Made by a program: the position numbers and the translations under genes. Positions 1-11,013 of a DNA stretch of 64,000 nucleotides are shown here, piece by piece. How positions within the stretch are numbered: the stretch's first letter is position 1; each line of letters begins with the position of its first letter. The stretch is from contig JABYQS010000093.1 in assembly GCA_022592435.1 (NCBI GenBank), positions 62,001-126,000 of the forward strand, written 5' to 3'. The DNA comes from Cerioporus squamosus. Taxonomy: Eukaryota > Basidiomycota > Agaricomycetes > Polyporales > Polyporaceae. The notes beneath the pieces are model-generated. The model was given only the letters and a program-made list of their open reading frames with translations. It did no database searches and was not told the origin of the DNA.

Positions 1-2227
1 CAAGAGACGTGAGCTCCTTGATACCCGCAGCCCGCTGACGGTCGAACGTTATGTTCCGAGGCACATTCCCCTCGTTGAACTGAAGCGTCGAGCGATCTCT
101 GGTGTTGTACGGCGGCCAGTGCACTCCGTCACGCGCGTTGGGGTCGAGATGCCTGACAAAACGAATGAAATAATCGCTCATGTCGCCGCCACCGAGCGCG
201 TTGAGGAGGTCGCTTCCATGGAACTGGACACAGTGAGCGTTACGACATCCTCTGCGAGACTAGCTTATAGTACTGAAGGACTCACATCGCCGAGGCCAGG
301 GAAATTCCCTCGTGCGCTCACTGAAGACGTCAATTGATCAGTATTCTTAAAGCTCCGGAATGAAGCAGAGACGCACGAAAGTTGTAAACAGTCTGCTGGC
401 TCGAGACCTTGTCGAGGAGGAGACGGCGCGGGGCGTTGAAGAACCAGTCCCCCATCATGGCGGCAATGCGTTTGAATTGCGGCGAGAATGCATTCTCGTT
501 TCCAGTGTCGAATGGAGACCCTTCCGCCGGATCAGAGGAGTAGAGCTTTAGCGAAGTGCTCAAGTCCGAGGGCGACGCGCCAGGGAACCAGATCGCTGAG
601 AGGTAGTTCGCGACTTCCTCGTCGGTGCTGGAGATTTCATCAGCCTTGACTGGAGTGGGAAAAGGTACGGTACAGACGTGATATTGAGGGTGCCGAATGA
701 GGAGAAAGTTCCTTCGTCCTTGACGTCGCCTTGGGAAGCTCTCAGCAAGCATGAATCACAGCTTGGAATAGGACACACCGGTTATGATCGGGACGTCGGC
801 TATCCTACCCTTCGATGGGAGATGCATAGGTGGAATAGCGACGAAAGAGTCGTCCGCACGAGGAAAGAATGGCGAGCGGTCGCCGGGAACAAGGTTCGCA
901 GCAGTGAGCAGGCTATCCGCCGGGACCTTGCGCAGGCAGGCGAGCGTATCAGTCGCGGACGAGCATCCAACATGATTGACAACGAAGTTGTATGTGCCTT
1001 CAACCCCGGTAATATATCCCGTCGGGGGTGCAAAGCCGGAGCTCATTATGCCAGCTCGGAATAAGCCTTCGGTATCGCCATTGTTCGCGTACAGGTGGAG
1101 AAAAACCGAGATGGAGCCTGCGCTCTCGCCCCAGCTGTGGTCCATAAGCTTCAGTGCTTTCGAGCGTAGAGGGCGAGATGACTTACATCGTGACCTTCTT
1201 TGGATCCCCGCCAAAGGCCGAGATGTACTTGTGGACCCAACGAAGAGCGGCGCGCTCTGACGAAGTTGACATCAGGTTGGATCTGAACGGGAGATTGAGG
1301 CAGCTTACGATCCTGTAGACCGAGGTTGCCGAGCCCCGCGTCCTTGATCTCCCTTCCTCCAAGGAAGCCGAAGACATGCAGACTGCAGAAGTTCCTGAGC
1401 TCGATATATGCGGATGATGGATGCACGAATGAAGTCACCGATAGTTCAACGCGACATAGATCACAGGCTCATTCAGTTCGATGGACCTCTGAACAAACCG
1501 CGTTCCGTTGTAAATAGATCTGGAACGCGGATTGCCGTCGTCAGCCAGAACAAAATCATACATGGTGAGTGACACTGACACTGCGTTCGAGCCTTGGACG
1601 AATGCTCCGCCATGGATCCACTACCCATATCTCAGGAGTCGCAACGCGTGATGCAGCGAGAGATACGTACGAATACTACCGGCAGTCGCGCCTCCGCAGA
1701 CACGTTTGCTGGCCGGATGATGTTTAGGTGCAAGCCTGTCCATAGAGTCGGTCAACGAACAGCAGCATGGAATGTCACGGTTGTGAGATACACTCACAGT
1801 CCTCGCTCTCGGTCACATTCGCGCTCAGAGACATCGCATCAAAGAGCGGCTGCAGACCCTCCAAGACTTCGGGTGGGATGTCCGCGACCATGTTCCACGC
1901 CTGCTGTAGGCACTGATGCCTGTACGTGGTGGCATTGAGCGTTCCCTTGTAGGACTCAATCCCCTGCGGCAAGCTCAGACGAAGGTCGCCAACGCTGAGA
2001 GAATCCGGTCAGTAAAGTTCCGCGAAAAATATGGACATCATGACTTACGGAGGTTGCGCATACGGGATCCCAAGAAAGGTCTCGAGGGAGCCGTTCCTTA
2101 CACCGACCACAGTTGCATGATCGAGTTGCACAGTTGGACTAGCCTGGTGTGCATTCCAAGGCGAGGCTTGTTCTAGCGTAGTCCGGAGTTGCAGGAGATA
2201 GAACAGGATGTTGGTGAAAAAGACCAT
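1..2227 (-). CDS. Type-B carboxylesterase/lipase CE1 (3' end beyond the window)
   Basis: Secreted alpha/beta-hydrolase of the carboxylesterase type B family, which cleaves carboxylic esters. The ATG at 2227 begins a hydrophobic signal-like segment (MVFFTNILFYLLQLRT), followed by the family N-terminus with NGSLETFLGIPYAQPP. Introns then separate GDLRLSLPQGIESYKGT, the oxyanion-hole segment WIHGGAFVQG, NLGLQD, a block with YISAFGGDPKKVT, and the nucleophile elbow WGESAG near 1130 (serine of GxSxG). The acid-residue region DPAEGSPF and the catalytic-histidine region FHGSDLLN lie near 500 and 200. The reading frame is still open at base 1, so the C-terminus is missing. It belongs to a family with three further copies and one pseudogene here. 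Family identity is firm; the substrate is unknown. Confidence 0.86.
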
Positions 2228-2290
2228 CGTCGCGATCGCGATATTGCTTCGTAAAGGTGGATCGGTATGTCTGGCTGCAAGTGGCCTGGG

Positions 2291-2300
2291 CATATATATG
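2291..2300 (-). promoter_or_regulatory. TATA-like element upstream of CE1
   Basis: A catatatatg run lies about 65 bases upstream of the CE1 start codon on the minus strand. Position and composition fit a TATA box, but no promoter data support it. Confidence 0.4.
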
Positions 2301-2885
2301 CGTCCCGAAGCCTGGAGTACGTCCAGGTCACGAGTAGATAGTTCGCTTCCCGAACTTCCCGGGCACTGGCTCGGCATGGAACTTGAAGAGGCGTGTCAAC
2401 GATGACGTGCTGGGCGCGTCTGTATGCGGTAGTCCTCTTGACAGTCGATCAGCATGCATACTTCGACACGGGGTGGATTGCATGAACAGTACCTGAGGTT
2501 AACATCCGGGAGAAAAAAGAGCGTTGAGGTACTAGATATCGACCTGTAGCGAGTGGTTGCAGCTTTCGAGCGCAGCGACTCGCTGACACACGGGACTATC
2601 GTTCCGACCAAGCCCTGTCCTGAGTCCCAGGCTGGTGCCACCACATGCTCGCCCCAGAAAACATAGGAAACGAAGCTGACCCGCTGGTCAGTTTCTTAGA
2701 CTGCAAGCACCCCGCACGAACTGAAGCGTGGAGCAGCCAGAGAAGCCCGAGAATCAGGTTCGGAAGAGTAACATCCAAACATTAGCATCTATACTCCATA
2801 GGGGAATGCACGAACATACCCAACACCACCCTGCCCTCTCGAACGCACCATCTAGAATGGGGATTGGCCAAACAAGGACCTGAGT

Positions 2886-3360
2886 TCATCGGTCCCTGCT
2901 GCACGCTGGGTCAGCGGCAGTGATGTGGAGTGCTACGCTACCGTCGTTGAAATGGAGGGCCAAGCGAGTGGTGGCGTTTTTAGGAGGCCAGTGAGCTTCG
3001 GAGGCTTCATTGGGGCCGAGGTCGTTGAATTCGCGGATGAAGTAGTTCGTGATGTCCCCAGGTCCGAATGTTGAGGAGGTCGCTCGAGTTGGGCTGGATG
3101 AAGCACGTCAGCTTCTCAACGTTCTCCAAGCATTCCGAGATCCGAGTCGCCAAGACTCGCATAACCGACAGCTGCGAAGTTCGCCCGTGTGCTGACTGAG
3201 ATTCTGGGCATGCCGCAGTTAGTCATTTCCAACGCAAGAGCACCCAGAACAGAGACGGACCGAAGTTATACCCCGCCTTGTTTGCTGACACCCTTCACAG
3301 GAGCTGGAGGCGAGGTGCGTTGGAGAACCAGTCGACATGACGATGTTGATAAGTCTGAAT
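2886..3360 (-). pseudogene. Decayed carboxylesterase fragment (C-terminal part)
   Basis: The minus strand carries recognisable but broken pieces of the same esterase family. HVDWFSNAPRLQLL (about 3315-3355) matches GDWFFNAPRRLLLD of CE1. It is followed by an in-frame stop and RVSANKAGYNFG, which matches KVSSQQTVYNFR. Further on come NSSDLLN, then a frame change near 3070-3080, then DITNYFIREF and HWPPKNATTR...LHFNDG, ending at a stop at 2886. No N-terminal half, GxSxG motif or start is present. It lies directly upstream of CE1 in the same orientation, so it is best explained as a degenerated tandem copy. Confidence 0.78.
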
Positions 3361-3574
3361 GGGTCAGTCAAACAGACATACCTGCGTCGAAGTTGGAATA
3401 CAAATCTATAGGCTACAAGCTACAACATGACAATATCCAGTACTGCACATACATAGCGATGTTTGAGACCCGTGCAACGCAACCAGGTCAGTCCCAATCC
3501 AAGTCCCAAGTCCGACTCCGAACACCACGCAGACAGACCTCACCCCACAGTCGACATCGCGCCTGACCTCATAC

Positions 3575-6500
3575 TCAACCGGACTTCCTTTCCACGACCT
3601 CCACAATGACCCTCCCAACGCACTCCTTCCCATCATACACGCCCACACTATACTCGCCCACGTCCGCGCGCACCGGCACGCCCCACAGATCGACGACGCG
3701 CCTGTCCTTCCCCTTCTCCTTAGTGACGCGCGCCCCCTCCGCATTGGCGCGAATGAACTTCGGCAGCGGCCGCCCCGAGACGAGGCGAACGTCGAGCTTC
3801 TTCTGGTTGTGCACCGTACCCTCGGTGACGAGGGGCACACTGAACTTGAATCGCTCGCCCGTGCGCGCGAGCATGCGCTGAGGGGGATGGAGCGGCAGGA
3901 TCGGCGAGGCGTGGACATTCGCGTGGCCCTGGTGCGACGACTCGAGCGATGAGAACGACATCGCCGACGGCGCAGGGGAAGGATCAGCTATATACGGAAG
4001 CGTCGTCAGTGATGTTCCGAGCTGGAGAACGGACGTAAGACATACCGCGAGACGCCACGAGAGAACTACGACCATCATCTCCTAGAGCACGGACGTACTC
4101 GATTCCCGCCCGAAGCTCATCCCCAGCAGCTGCACCCTGCGGAGGCACCGGAGACCCACCCGTGCCCCTGAAGACCTTCGCCATCTGGCTCACCACGCGC
4201 TTCGTTTTCGCCCCCACCGGTGCAACTCCAGAAGCAGTTTCAGGTACGGCGGGGTCAGGCGAGAAGAACGACGAGGGGAGCTTCGGAACTGGGACCCGCG
4301 TCGCGCTCGTGAACGGGACTAGTCTTGGGCGCGCCCTCTCCGCGTGAGTCTGTCCGTGGGCGTCCGTGGAGGTCTGGAAGGAATACCCGCTCACACCGCT
4401 GCGTACGCTCGTTGCCCGGGTAGCGTGCTGGATGACCGCCTCGGCCTCGTGTGTGCGCGTAGATGATCGCGTGGAGAGCGTGTCCATCGATTGGAGGTCG
4501 GCGGCGTCAGCCAGTCGCGCCTGTGGGAGGTTCTTGATAGGCTTCGGAGGAGCGAAGTCTGCACGACGACGGGGGATGGAGCGAGCATCAGTTGACGAGG
4601 TGGGTGAGTCGACAAGGCTGGTCATGCCGCTGGGAGTGTAGTGACTAGTGGCCGTGTCGTCAAACGTGCGCAGGTCGCGGACAGAGAGAAGCCCGTGAGC
4701 GTTGGTGAAGGGCAACCCGTCGATGTCAGTACGCGCCGGCGCCCCAGTCGGGTTGGCGTTGGTCATTATGAGTGTCGGCTTCCCAATGACAGGCCGCTTC
4801 GGTCCACTGACGACCCGCCGATACTTGTCGCTGACGATGCGAGCGGTTGCCTTGACCTTGCCCATGAACTCGGCCTTCTTCATAACTCCAGGACTGAGTG
4901 GTGACCGGTCACGAGAGAGGTTCGAGAGCGTCCGCGTGAGGACTCGAGAAAGCGTCGCCCCAAGACCGTCGTCGTTGAGCTGCTTACTGGGCGACCGCGT
5001 CGGAGCGACGATGCCCTCGCTCCAGCCGTAGCCACGGCTCGGCATAGAAGGCTGGTGCTTCTCGCCATTGACTTCGATGCCAATCCCGTACCACTTCTTC
5101 TCTTCGTCAGTCCATGCACGACCGGCCTCTTCGCCAACGACGGCAGTATCGGGGACCTGCGAGCAGCGGCGGAGGACCGCGAAGACGATGGCGAAGAAAA
5201 TGAAGCCGCAGACGACTCCGAACGTAAGCTTCAAACCAAGGATGAGCCTCTGGCGAGCGGCAGTGGACAGGCCGCCCTTGCCCTTCTTATTGTGCTGATT
5301 CTCGAAGTCGCTGGACGAGAGAGAAACGGGTAGCGTGGTATGCGAGGTAGAATGGGTGATGTGCGAATACGCCGTCAACGTGACCACGATGTGCTGATAA
5401 GATGGGTTGGCGGGTATGGTGCCCGAAAGCGTAGACGATGCCGGATCAAAGTTCAGGTAGTCGCTGACCTCGAGAGGATCGTACGCAGCGGTGAGCTCTA
5501 CATCCGAAGACTTGCCCAGTCCTGTGCTGTTCGAGAAGTCTTGGATGACGTTGAAGGTAAACGCGCCGCCAGGTGACCCCAAGACTGGATCTAGTTGATC
5601 GCTCGAGAAGAATGAGGGGACGGCAGCAATGGTGACCTCGGTCTGAAGCGTTTGGTTCACCGATGAGGTTATGGTCACAGGAAGCACGCCCTTGTTGAAG
5701 TCCGACGGAGGTTGTCCGCTGAGTGTCTTGCTCGCTGAGTCGTAACGTAGCCAGCTCTCGAGGTCTGCAGTATCGATAACCAGGGACGTGATATTCTGAG
5801 GAGAGACTGGTTGGCCATCCATGAGCACCCCAGAAAAGTCGACCGCAGAGTTCAGTGTGAGCAAGAAGGGCTGTGCGGCGGTGACGTTGATAGTGGGCAG
5901 AGAGTTCGACGCCAAGGACAACTCATGTGCAGCCACGACGATATCAAAGGCAACAGAAGACGCAGAATATCCCTTCTGGTCGGAGGCGTGCAAGACAAGC
6001 GATACGACAAGAGGTCCGGTCAAGTTCTGCGGAGGCGGGGTAACGCCGTTGAAGGTCATCGCGCGCTCGTTGAAGTCGATCCATTTCGGGAGGTCAGAGC
6101 CATTCGTCTGGCGCGCCGCGTAGTAGAGGCTGTTCTTCGCCGAGAACGTCCCGTAGTCGAACCCGATGCTAAACGACCACTTCGGTGGGATGCGCAAAGC
6201 TGGGCGGTCCCCATGTAGAGCGGAGTTGTTCGAGATGAGAAAGACAGAAGACAAGGAGGGGTTCTTGGCGACGAACTGCTGCTCGACGGGTATGCTGAGC
6301 TCCGGACCGGGGTACGGGGTGACGCAGAGGGTTACGGAAGACGAAGCATGGCCTGAGGAGTCACTCGCCGTAATCACAATCTCCGGATTTCCTTCATCCT
6401 CTTCTGACGGCGTTCCAGAGAGTGTCCGTGTGGTGGGGTCTAAAGACAGCCAGGTGGGCAGCGTAGAAGCGGAGTAGCTGAGAGGAGAATCGGAAACGAA

Positions 6501-6653
6501 CGTGTCTGGGGAAAAGGACCAGTTGAAAGGAGAGTGTATGCGAGCAATCGGAGCCAGCTGGTCCTCGAGCGGATAAGACACCGAGACCGACGGGGGCGAC
6601 GCTGCGCGCGCGAGGACGGCGGCAGCGGAGAGTGTGTAAAGAATGAGGAGCAT
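3575..6653 (-). CDS. Axl2-like transmembrane protein with cadherin-like (dystroglycan-type) repeats
   Basis: Large type I membrane protein of the fungal Axl2/Bud10 type, which marks polarity sites in yeast. The chosen ATG (6653) gives a clean signal peptide (MLLILYTLSAAAVLARA); the open frame extends 8 codons further upstream but only through a GTG. The ectodomain has repeated cadherin-like modules seen as PTWLSLDPTTRTLSGTPSEE, LPKWIDFNERAMTFNGVTP and WLRYDSASKTLSGQPP. A single membrane helix (LKLTFGVVCGFIFFAIVFAV) near residue 480 precedes a long basic, Ser/Pro-rich cytoplasmic tail. One intron (GT at 4045, AG at 3988) joins the first exon to the last, which ends with a further beta-rich segment. 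Assignment to the Axl2-type architecture is good; a role in budding or polarity is inferred from yeast. Confidence 0.82.
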
Positions 6654-6899
6654 AGTAATGGAGCGAACAGGGAACACTGGGACGTCGACCAGCGACCGCG
6701 AGGGAATATCAGCGAGGACGTCGAGACCAGCGAGCCCGGTTCGGTTTTGGTTGTTGCTGGCGGCGGCGGCGTTGTCGAGGTCGACGAGGTCGAAGTCGGG
6801 ACGAAAACGCGGAGGCGCCCTGGGTAGGAATCCAACATTTCAGTCAACGGTAAGCCCAGAAAACTAACAGGGTTAGTAGTGACCGTAAACATCCACTAC

Positions 6900-7010
6900 A
6901 ACTTGCCTGTTGAATCAGTACTTATCTACTTAGTTCATTGCTTGCTTAACGTTACTTGCGTGCTTATATCACCTACTTACCTACTTTTACTTGCTTGCTT
7001 ACTGGGTTAC
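6900..7010. repeat. Degenerate CTTA/CTTG low-complexity tract
   Basis: Imperfect tandem tetranucleotides of the form cttacttg / ctacttac run across the intergenic space upstream of the Axl2-like gene. No gene, tRNA or terminal inverted repeat is visible between 6654 and 7350. Confidence 0.45.
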
Positions 7011-7350
7011 TTATAGCTAGGGTACCTACTGATCCCAAAGTGACGAAGTTGAAAGTCTGTGCTGCCAGTGTCCAAATGTCCGATCTCGGAAGAAGGACTC
7101 TACACGGGTATGTACATTATGCCATGCGCAGTCTTGTCCGCCGCACTCATTCTGCGCACCTTACGTAGCACTCAGTGGGACCGTGGCGGCCCGACGGTAA
7201 CTGGGTATCATTAATGATGATTGACTGAACCTCTTCGAAGTCACAATTCCTCTGGTAACAATCTGAATACGAGCGCACAAAATGCTTCGCGTAGGCAAGT
7301 CGGGTCTCACTAACACGATCCCACGTTTCCTTCACTGAGCTGCACACAAT

Positions 7351-8224
7351 TTACTTCCTGAGGCTAGCCCGCACTTCACCCAACTTCTTAACCGAGTCCC
7401 GAGCAGAAATCTTCTCGTGCCACCTGCGACGCCAGGTATCATCAGACAATGCGCCAGAACCGAGCGAAGGGAGCGAAGACACTCACGCCCAGAAGGTGGG
7501 GAACTGCTTTTGCAAGTCGCCACCCTCGAAGTCCTTCAGTATAAGGCTGACCGCAGCTTGGTTCCACGGATAGAAAGAAAGGTCCGCAATGGTAAACTGG
7601 CCGCCCATCAGCCAACCGGATGGTGACTTGGCAAGCACCTCCTCTAGCACGCCGAGTACGCGCTGCGTCTCCTTCTGGTACCGCTCGATGGCACTCGGGA
7701 CCTTCTCGGGGTGGTAGCGCATGAACCAGCTCGCCTGGCCAAAGTACGGGCTGCATGTGCGACGTGTCAGCCACCCATATGGGCGAGAGTAAAGGGACAG
7801 CTAGGAAGTACCCTTGGCCGGAAGCCTGGAAAAAGAGCCACTGGTTGAGGATATGTTTCTCCTTTTCGTCCGCGACCGTGAAGCGCTTCTCGGTATCGTA
7901 CTTGTCGACGAGGTAGAGGAGGATGGCGTTGGACTCCCAGAGAACAAAGTCCTCGTTCTTGTGGTCGATGATCGTCGGGATGCGCCCGTTTGGGTTGTAG
8001 TCGACGTGCGGGGACCGCTTCTGCTCGTTCTTCTCGAAATTGAGGTAGATCGACTCGTAGCTGAGGCCAAGCTCCTCGAGCAAGAAGGCAACCTTCCTAT
8101 CATGAGGTACTACATCAGTGAGTGCGCCCCAGCAGAAGCCATCGGATACGATTGTGTAGACTCACCAGCCGTTGGGGCCACCGTTGGGAGCGAGATAGAG
8201 AGTGAATTGCTTTCCGTGAGACAT
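7351..8224 (-). CDS. Ure2p-like glutathione S-transferase, copy 1
   Basis: Cytosolic glutathione transferase of the fungal Ure2p-like class, conjugating or reducing electrophilic substrates with glutathione. Four exons: exon 1 starts at ATG 8224 (MSHGKQFTLYLAPNGG) and ends at 8166; exon 2 begins at 8096 with the GPNGWKV..LEELGLSYE join; exon 3 starts PYFGQASWFM; exon 4 (7423-7351) encodes the C-terminal WHEKISAR...LRK. The N-terminal thioredoxin fold contains NPNGRIPTIIDH and the class hallmark ESNAILLYLVDKYD; the helical domain has GQGPYFGQA and FTIADLSFYPW. The Asn of GPNGW is the likely catalytic position by family analogy. A close paralogue follows in tandem. Confidence 0.92.
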
Positions 8225-8323
8225 GACGGTGGGGTGCGATGGCAAGGATCGGATGGGAAGGACTGAAGAAGAATGACAAGTCGATGAGCGTGCTCTGTGA
8301 GTGAGGAACTAGGGCGGATTCCC

Positions 8324-8338
8324 GGGTTAAATATGGGT
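8324..8338 (-). promoter_or_regulatory. Conserved ACCCATATTTAACCC box upstream of GST copy 1
   Basis: This AT-rich element lies about 105 bases upstream of the start codon. A near-identical element stands at the same distance from the second GST, so it is either a shared core promoter (TATA-like) or a remnant of the duplication. Confidence 0.4.
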
Positions 8339-8638
8339 CCGGACACGATACGAGCGTCTGGTATAACGCACGATAGTTGCGAAATAGTTGCGCGTTTTAG
8401 TGAGAGTATGGGAGCCCAGAGTCCGTCGCAGTGACTCGGTTTTCCTTCTTCGACTGCGCACGCAGTAAAAAGCAGCTTCTCAGTGACTCGACATGTTTCA
8501 CGATCAGACCCACGAGAAGGTGACGTCACTACTTCTTCTGGTTTGAACGTACTATGCAGTACAACTTGTGAGCGATTCTGTATGTAGCTTCCCATCATGC
8601 ACGAAGGGAGCCCCAGTTACGACAAACTACATCCGGCT

Positions 8639-9501
8639 TCACTTCCTGAGGCTAGCCTGCACCTCACTCAACTTCTTGGCTGAATTGCGAGAGTCTATCT
8701 TGTGGTGCCACCTGGAATGCCGAGCATCATCAGCCAAACGCACCAAACCGAACGAACCCACAAGGACACTCACGCCCAGAACGCCGGGTACTTCGTCTGA
8801 ACATCGCCACCCTCGAAGTCCTTCAAGATGACGTTGACCGCAGCGCGGTTCCACGTGAGGAATGCGAGGTCCGCGATGGTGAGCTTGCCGCCGACCAGCC
8901 AGCCAGAGGGCGACTTCGCGAGTACACCATCCAGCACGCTCACTACACGCTGCGTCTCCTTCTGGTACCGCTCAACGGCGCTCGGGACCTTCTCGGGGTG
9001 GTAGAACAAGAACCAGAACGCCTGGCCAAAGTACGGGCTGCACATATGGGGTGTCAGACAGGGTTCCAACGAGCGCAAGCAAAGGAACGCACCCCTGGCC
9101 GGAAGCCTGGAAGAAGAGCCACTGGTTAAGGATATGCTTCTCCTTCTCGTCCGTAACCGTGAAGCGCTTCTCGGTATCGTATTTGTCGACGAGGTAGAGG
9201 AGGATAGCGTTGGACTCCCAGAGCACGAAGTCCCCGTTCTTATGGTCGATGATCGTCGGGATGCGACCGTTCGGGTTGTAGTCGACGTGCGGGGACTGCT
9301 TCTGCTCGTTCTTCTGGAAGTCGAGGTAGATCGGCTCGTAGCTCAGGCCAAGCTCCTCGAGCAACAAGGCAACCTTCCTGACAGTGAGAGGAGTTCGTCA
9401 GCGCGGGTGTGGACCGACTTATCAGATAGGATCGCGCAAGCTTACCATCCGTTAGGGCCACCAACATGAGTGTAGAGAGTGAACTGCTTTCCGTGGGACA
9501 T
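8639..9501 (-). CDS. Ure2p-like glutathione S-transferase, copy 2
   Basis: Tandem paralogue of the preceding GST with the same four-exon structure and intron phases. It starts at ATG 9501 (MSHGKQFTLYTHVGGPNG), continues through GLSYEPIYLDFQKNEQKQSP, the NPNGRIPTIIDH and ESNAILLYLVDKYD motifs, an exon with AFWFLFYHPEKVPSAVERYQ and LTIADLAFLTWNRAAVN, and ends with a short exon at the TGA at 8639. Most differences between the copies lie in the helical (H-site) domain, which fits divergence in substrate choice, although that is inference. Both copies are on the same strand about 400 bases apart. Confidence 0.92.
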
Positions 9502-9598
9502 GGCTGCGTAGTGCGATTACGAGGACCGAATGCGAGGGAGCTACTTGACCACCGTGGACCGTGAGTGGGGAATGGGGAAACACTCACTCAGCGGGTGC

Positions 9599-9613
9599 AG
9601 GTTAAATATGGGT
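9599..9613 (-). promoter_or_regulatory. Conserved ATATTTAACC box upstream of GST copy 2
   Basis: Counterpart of the box upstream of GST copy 1, again about 105 bases from the ATG. The surrounding intergenic sequence is much less conserved, so the element may be functional. Confidence 0.4.
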
Positions 9614-11013
9614 ATGAGACACGAGCGCCTGTCATACACGCATGGTAGTTGCGCTACAGGTTGAGGATGAACACATGTCAGAAAGCTTACTCAGTGTGTG
9701 TCGGCAGACACGACGTTGTGGGAAGCCTCTCGAAGCGTCTGCGGAAGATCTGTGCTCCGTCAGCATACGTAGTTCATATGATGGGTGGGAACACAACCCA
9801 AAGCACTTCTGTCGCTCTCAGGTCGTCATTTTTTGTCCTACTTCCGTAGTAGCCAAGATCCCGGAAAGGCATACGTCGATTCCTAGGACGCCGGACGCGG
9901 GAATGCGAAGATACTGGCATGGAAAAGAGACTATGCGGATGTATTGCGGCTGTGAATTGACTCAGCAAGACGTCAAAAGGGCGCGCGAGGGGATAAGCGA
10001 TTGACTGCGATATTCGAATTCAGCCGCTGTTCGAACTCATAACGATCGATGCTTCATAATACCCAAGTACTCACTGAGCGTGTACATAGTCAGCTGTCGC
10101 CTCATTTGTCAGCCAAGGTCTGGATGCGCAGTTCCATCGAATCACTGAAACCATCGATGTGTGAATTTCCTCAGCAAATCGTCGTCAGGTTGAGAACATT
10201 GGAACCGCAAGACGCGCTTTAGTTCCGATCGCGGAGACTCAAAGGCGTGCTCGTGTCACGCACCTTCGGTACTACTCTCCAACCAGCTCCAACCACAAAG
10301 AGCGTATTTAACGTTCCCCGAACAGCCCTGCTTTCACCGCGACCAGACTTGTGAACGGGGAAGGGGAGAGGTTCGACATCCTCGCGCAAATATTCGTGAT
10401 GAGTCGCGAAGCATTCGCCATAGTAGCCTAAAGCTAAAACTTAAGAGTACCCGCCGCTGCAAATACAATGACGCAGCTTATCGTTTCGTGCTTGTATGGG
10501 TGACGGAAGAAAGGTGCCAGTGTTGCCTCCGTGGCACTGGTAGACGATCGATCTGAAGACTCGTATGGTCAGTCACTGAGTCAAATTTGTCATGAAGTCG
10601 TGTCATACCGTTTACTGCCCAGCGTCCACACGAGCAGCGTCTCTACATACCTCCAAGCTTGAAAAGGTCTTTCCGAGCACGGCCTATAGGGAAGCTGAGA
10701 GGTTGCGAGCCATATGAAACAGGAGGAGGAGACGCCTGAGCAATTGCAGACCGCAAGAAGCGCTCTTTTCCTTCTGGAGGGAAATCCACCCACTTCTCGA
10801 GTTTCTTGTTAACCTTACCTGGTTGCTTCGTCGAGTTACTACTGTCTGTGAGCAAAGTCGGAGGGCACTGGCACTGTCATTGATCTCTCCATGATGACTC
10901 GCTACGGGGACTAAGCACTCGGAGCGAGCTCGAGCTAAGGAAAGGGACAACGAACCGACAGATACGTCAGAGTCGGATACAGTTCCAGCATTGCACGACG
11001 CACCGTCAACCAT
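9614..11013. other. Intergenic stretch with no recognised gene
   Basis: About 1.4 kb between the GST promoter and the 3' end of XPF. The only coding-like piece is a short minus-strand frame at about 10643-10855 (contains KKLEKWVDFPPEGKERF and PLSFPIGRARKD). It has no family I recognise, no clear start and no splice partners. No tRNA or repeat was recognised. Confidence 0.4.

Noticed and set aside
6910..7010. CRISPR-like or telomere-like repeat
   Set aside because: The tetranucleotide units are irregular and unspaced, with no fixed repeat/spacer pattern and no telomere motif. It is simple low-complexity sequence.
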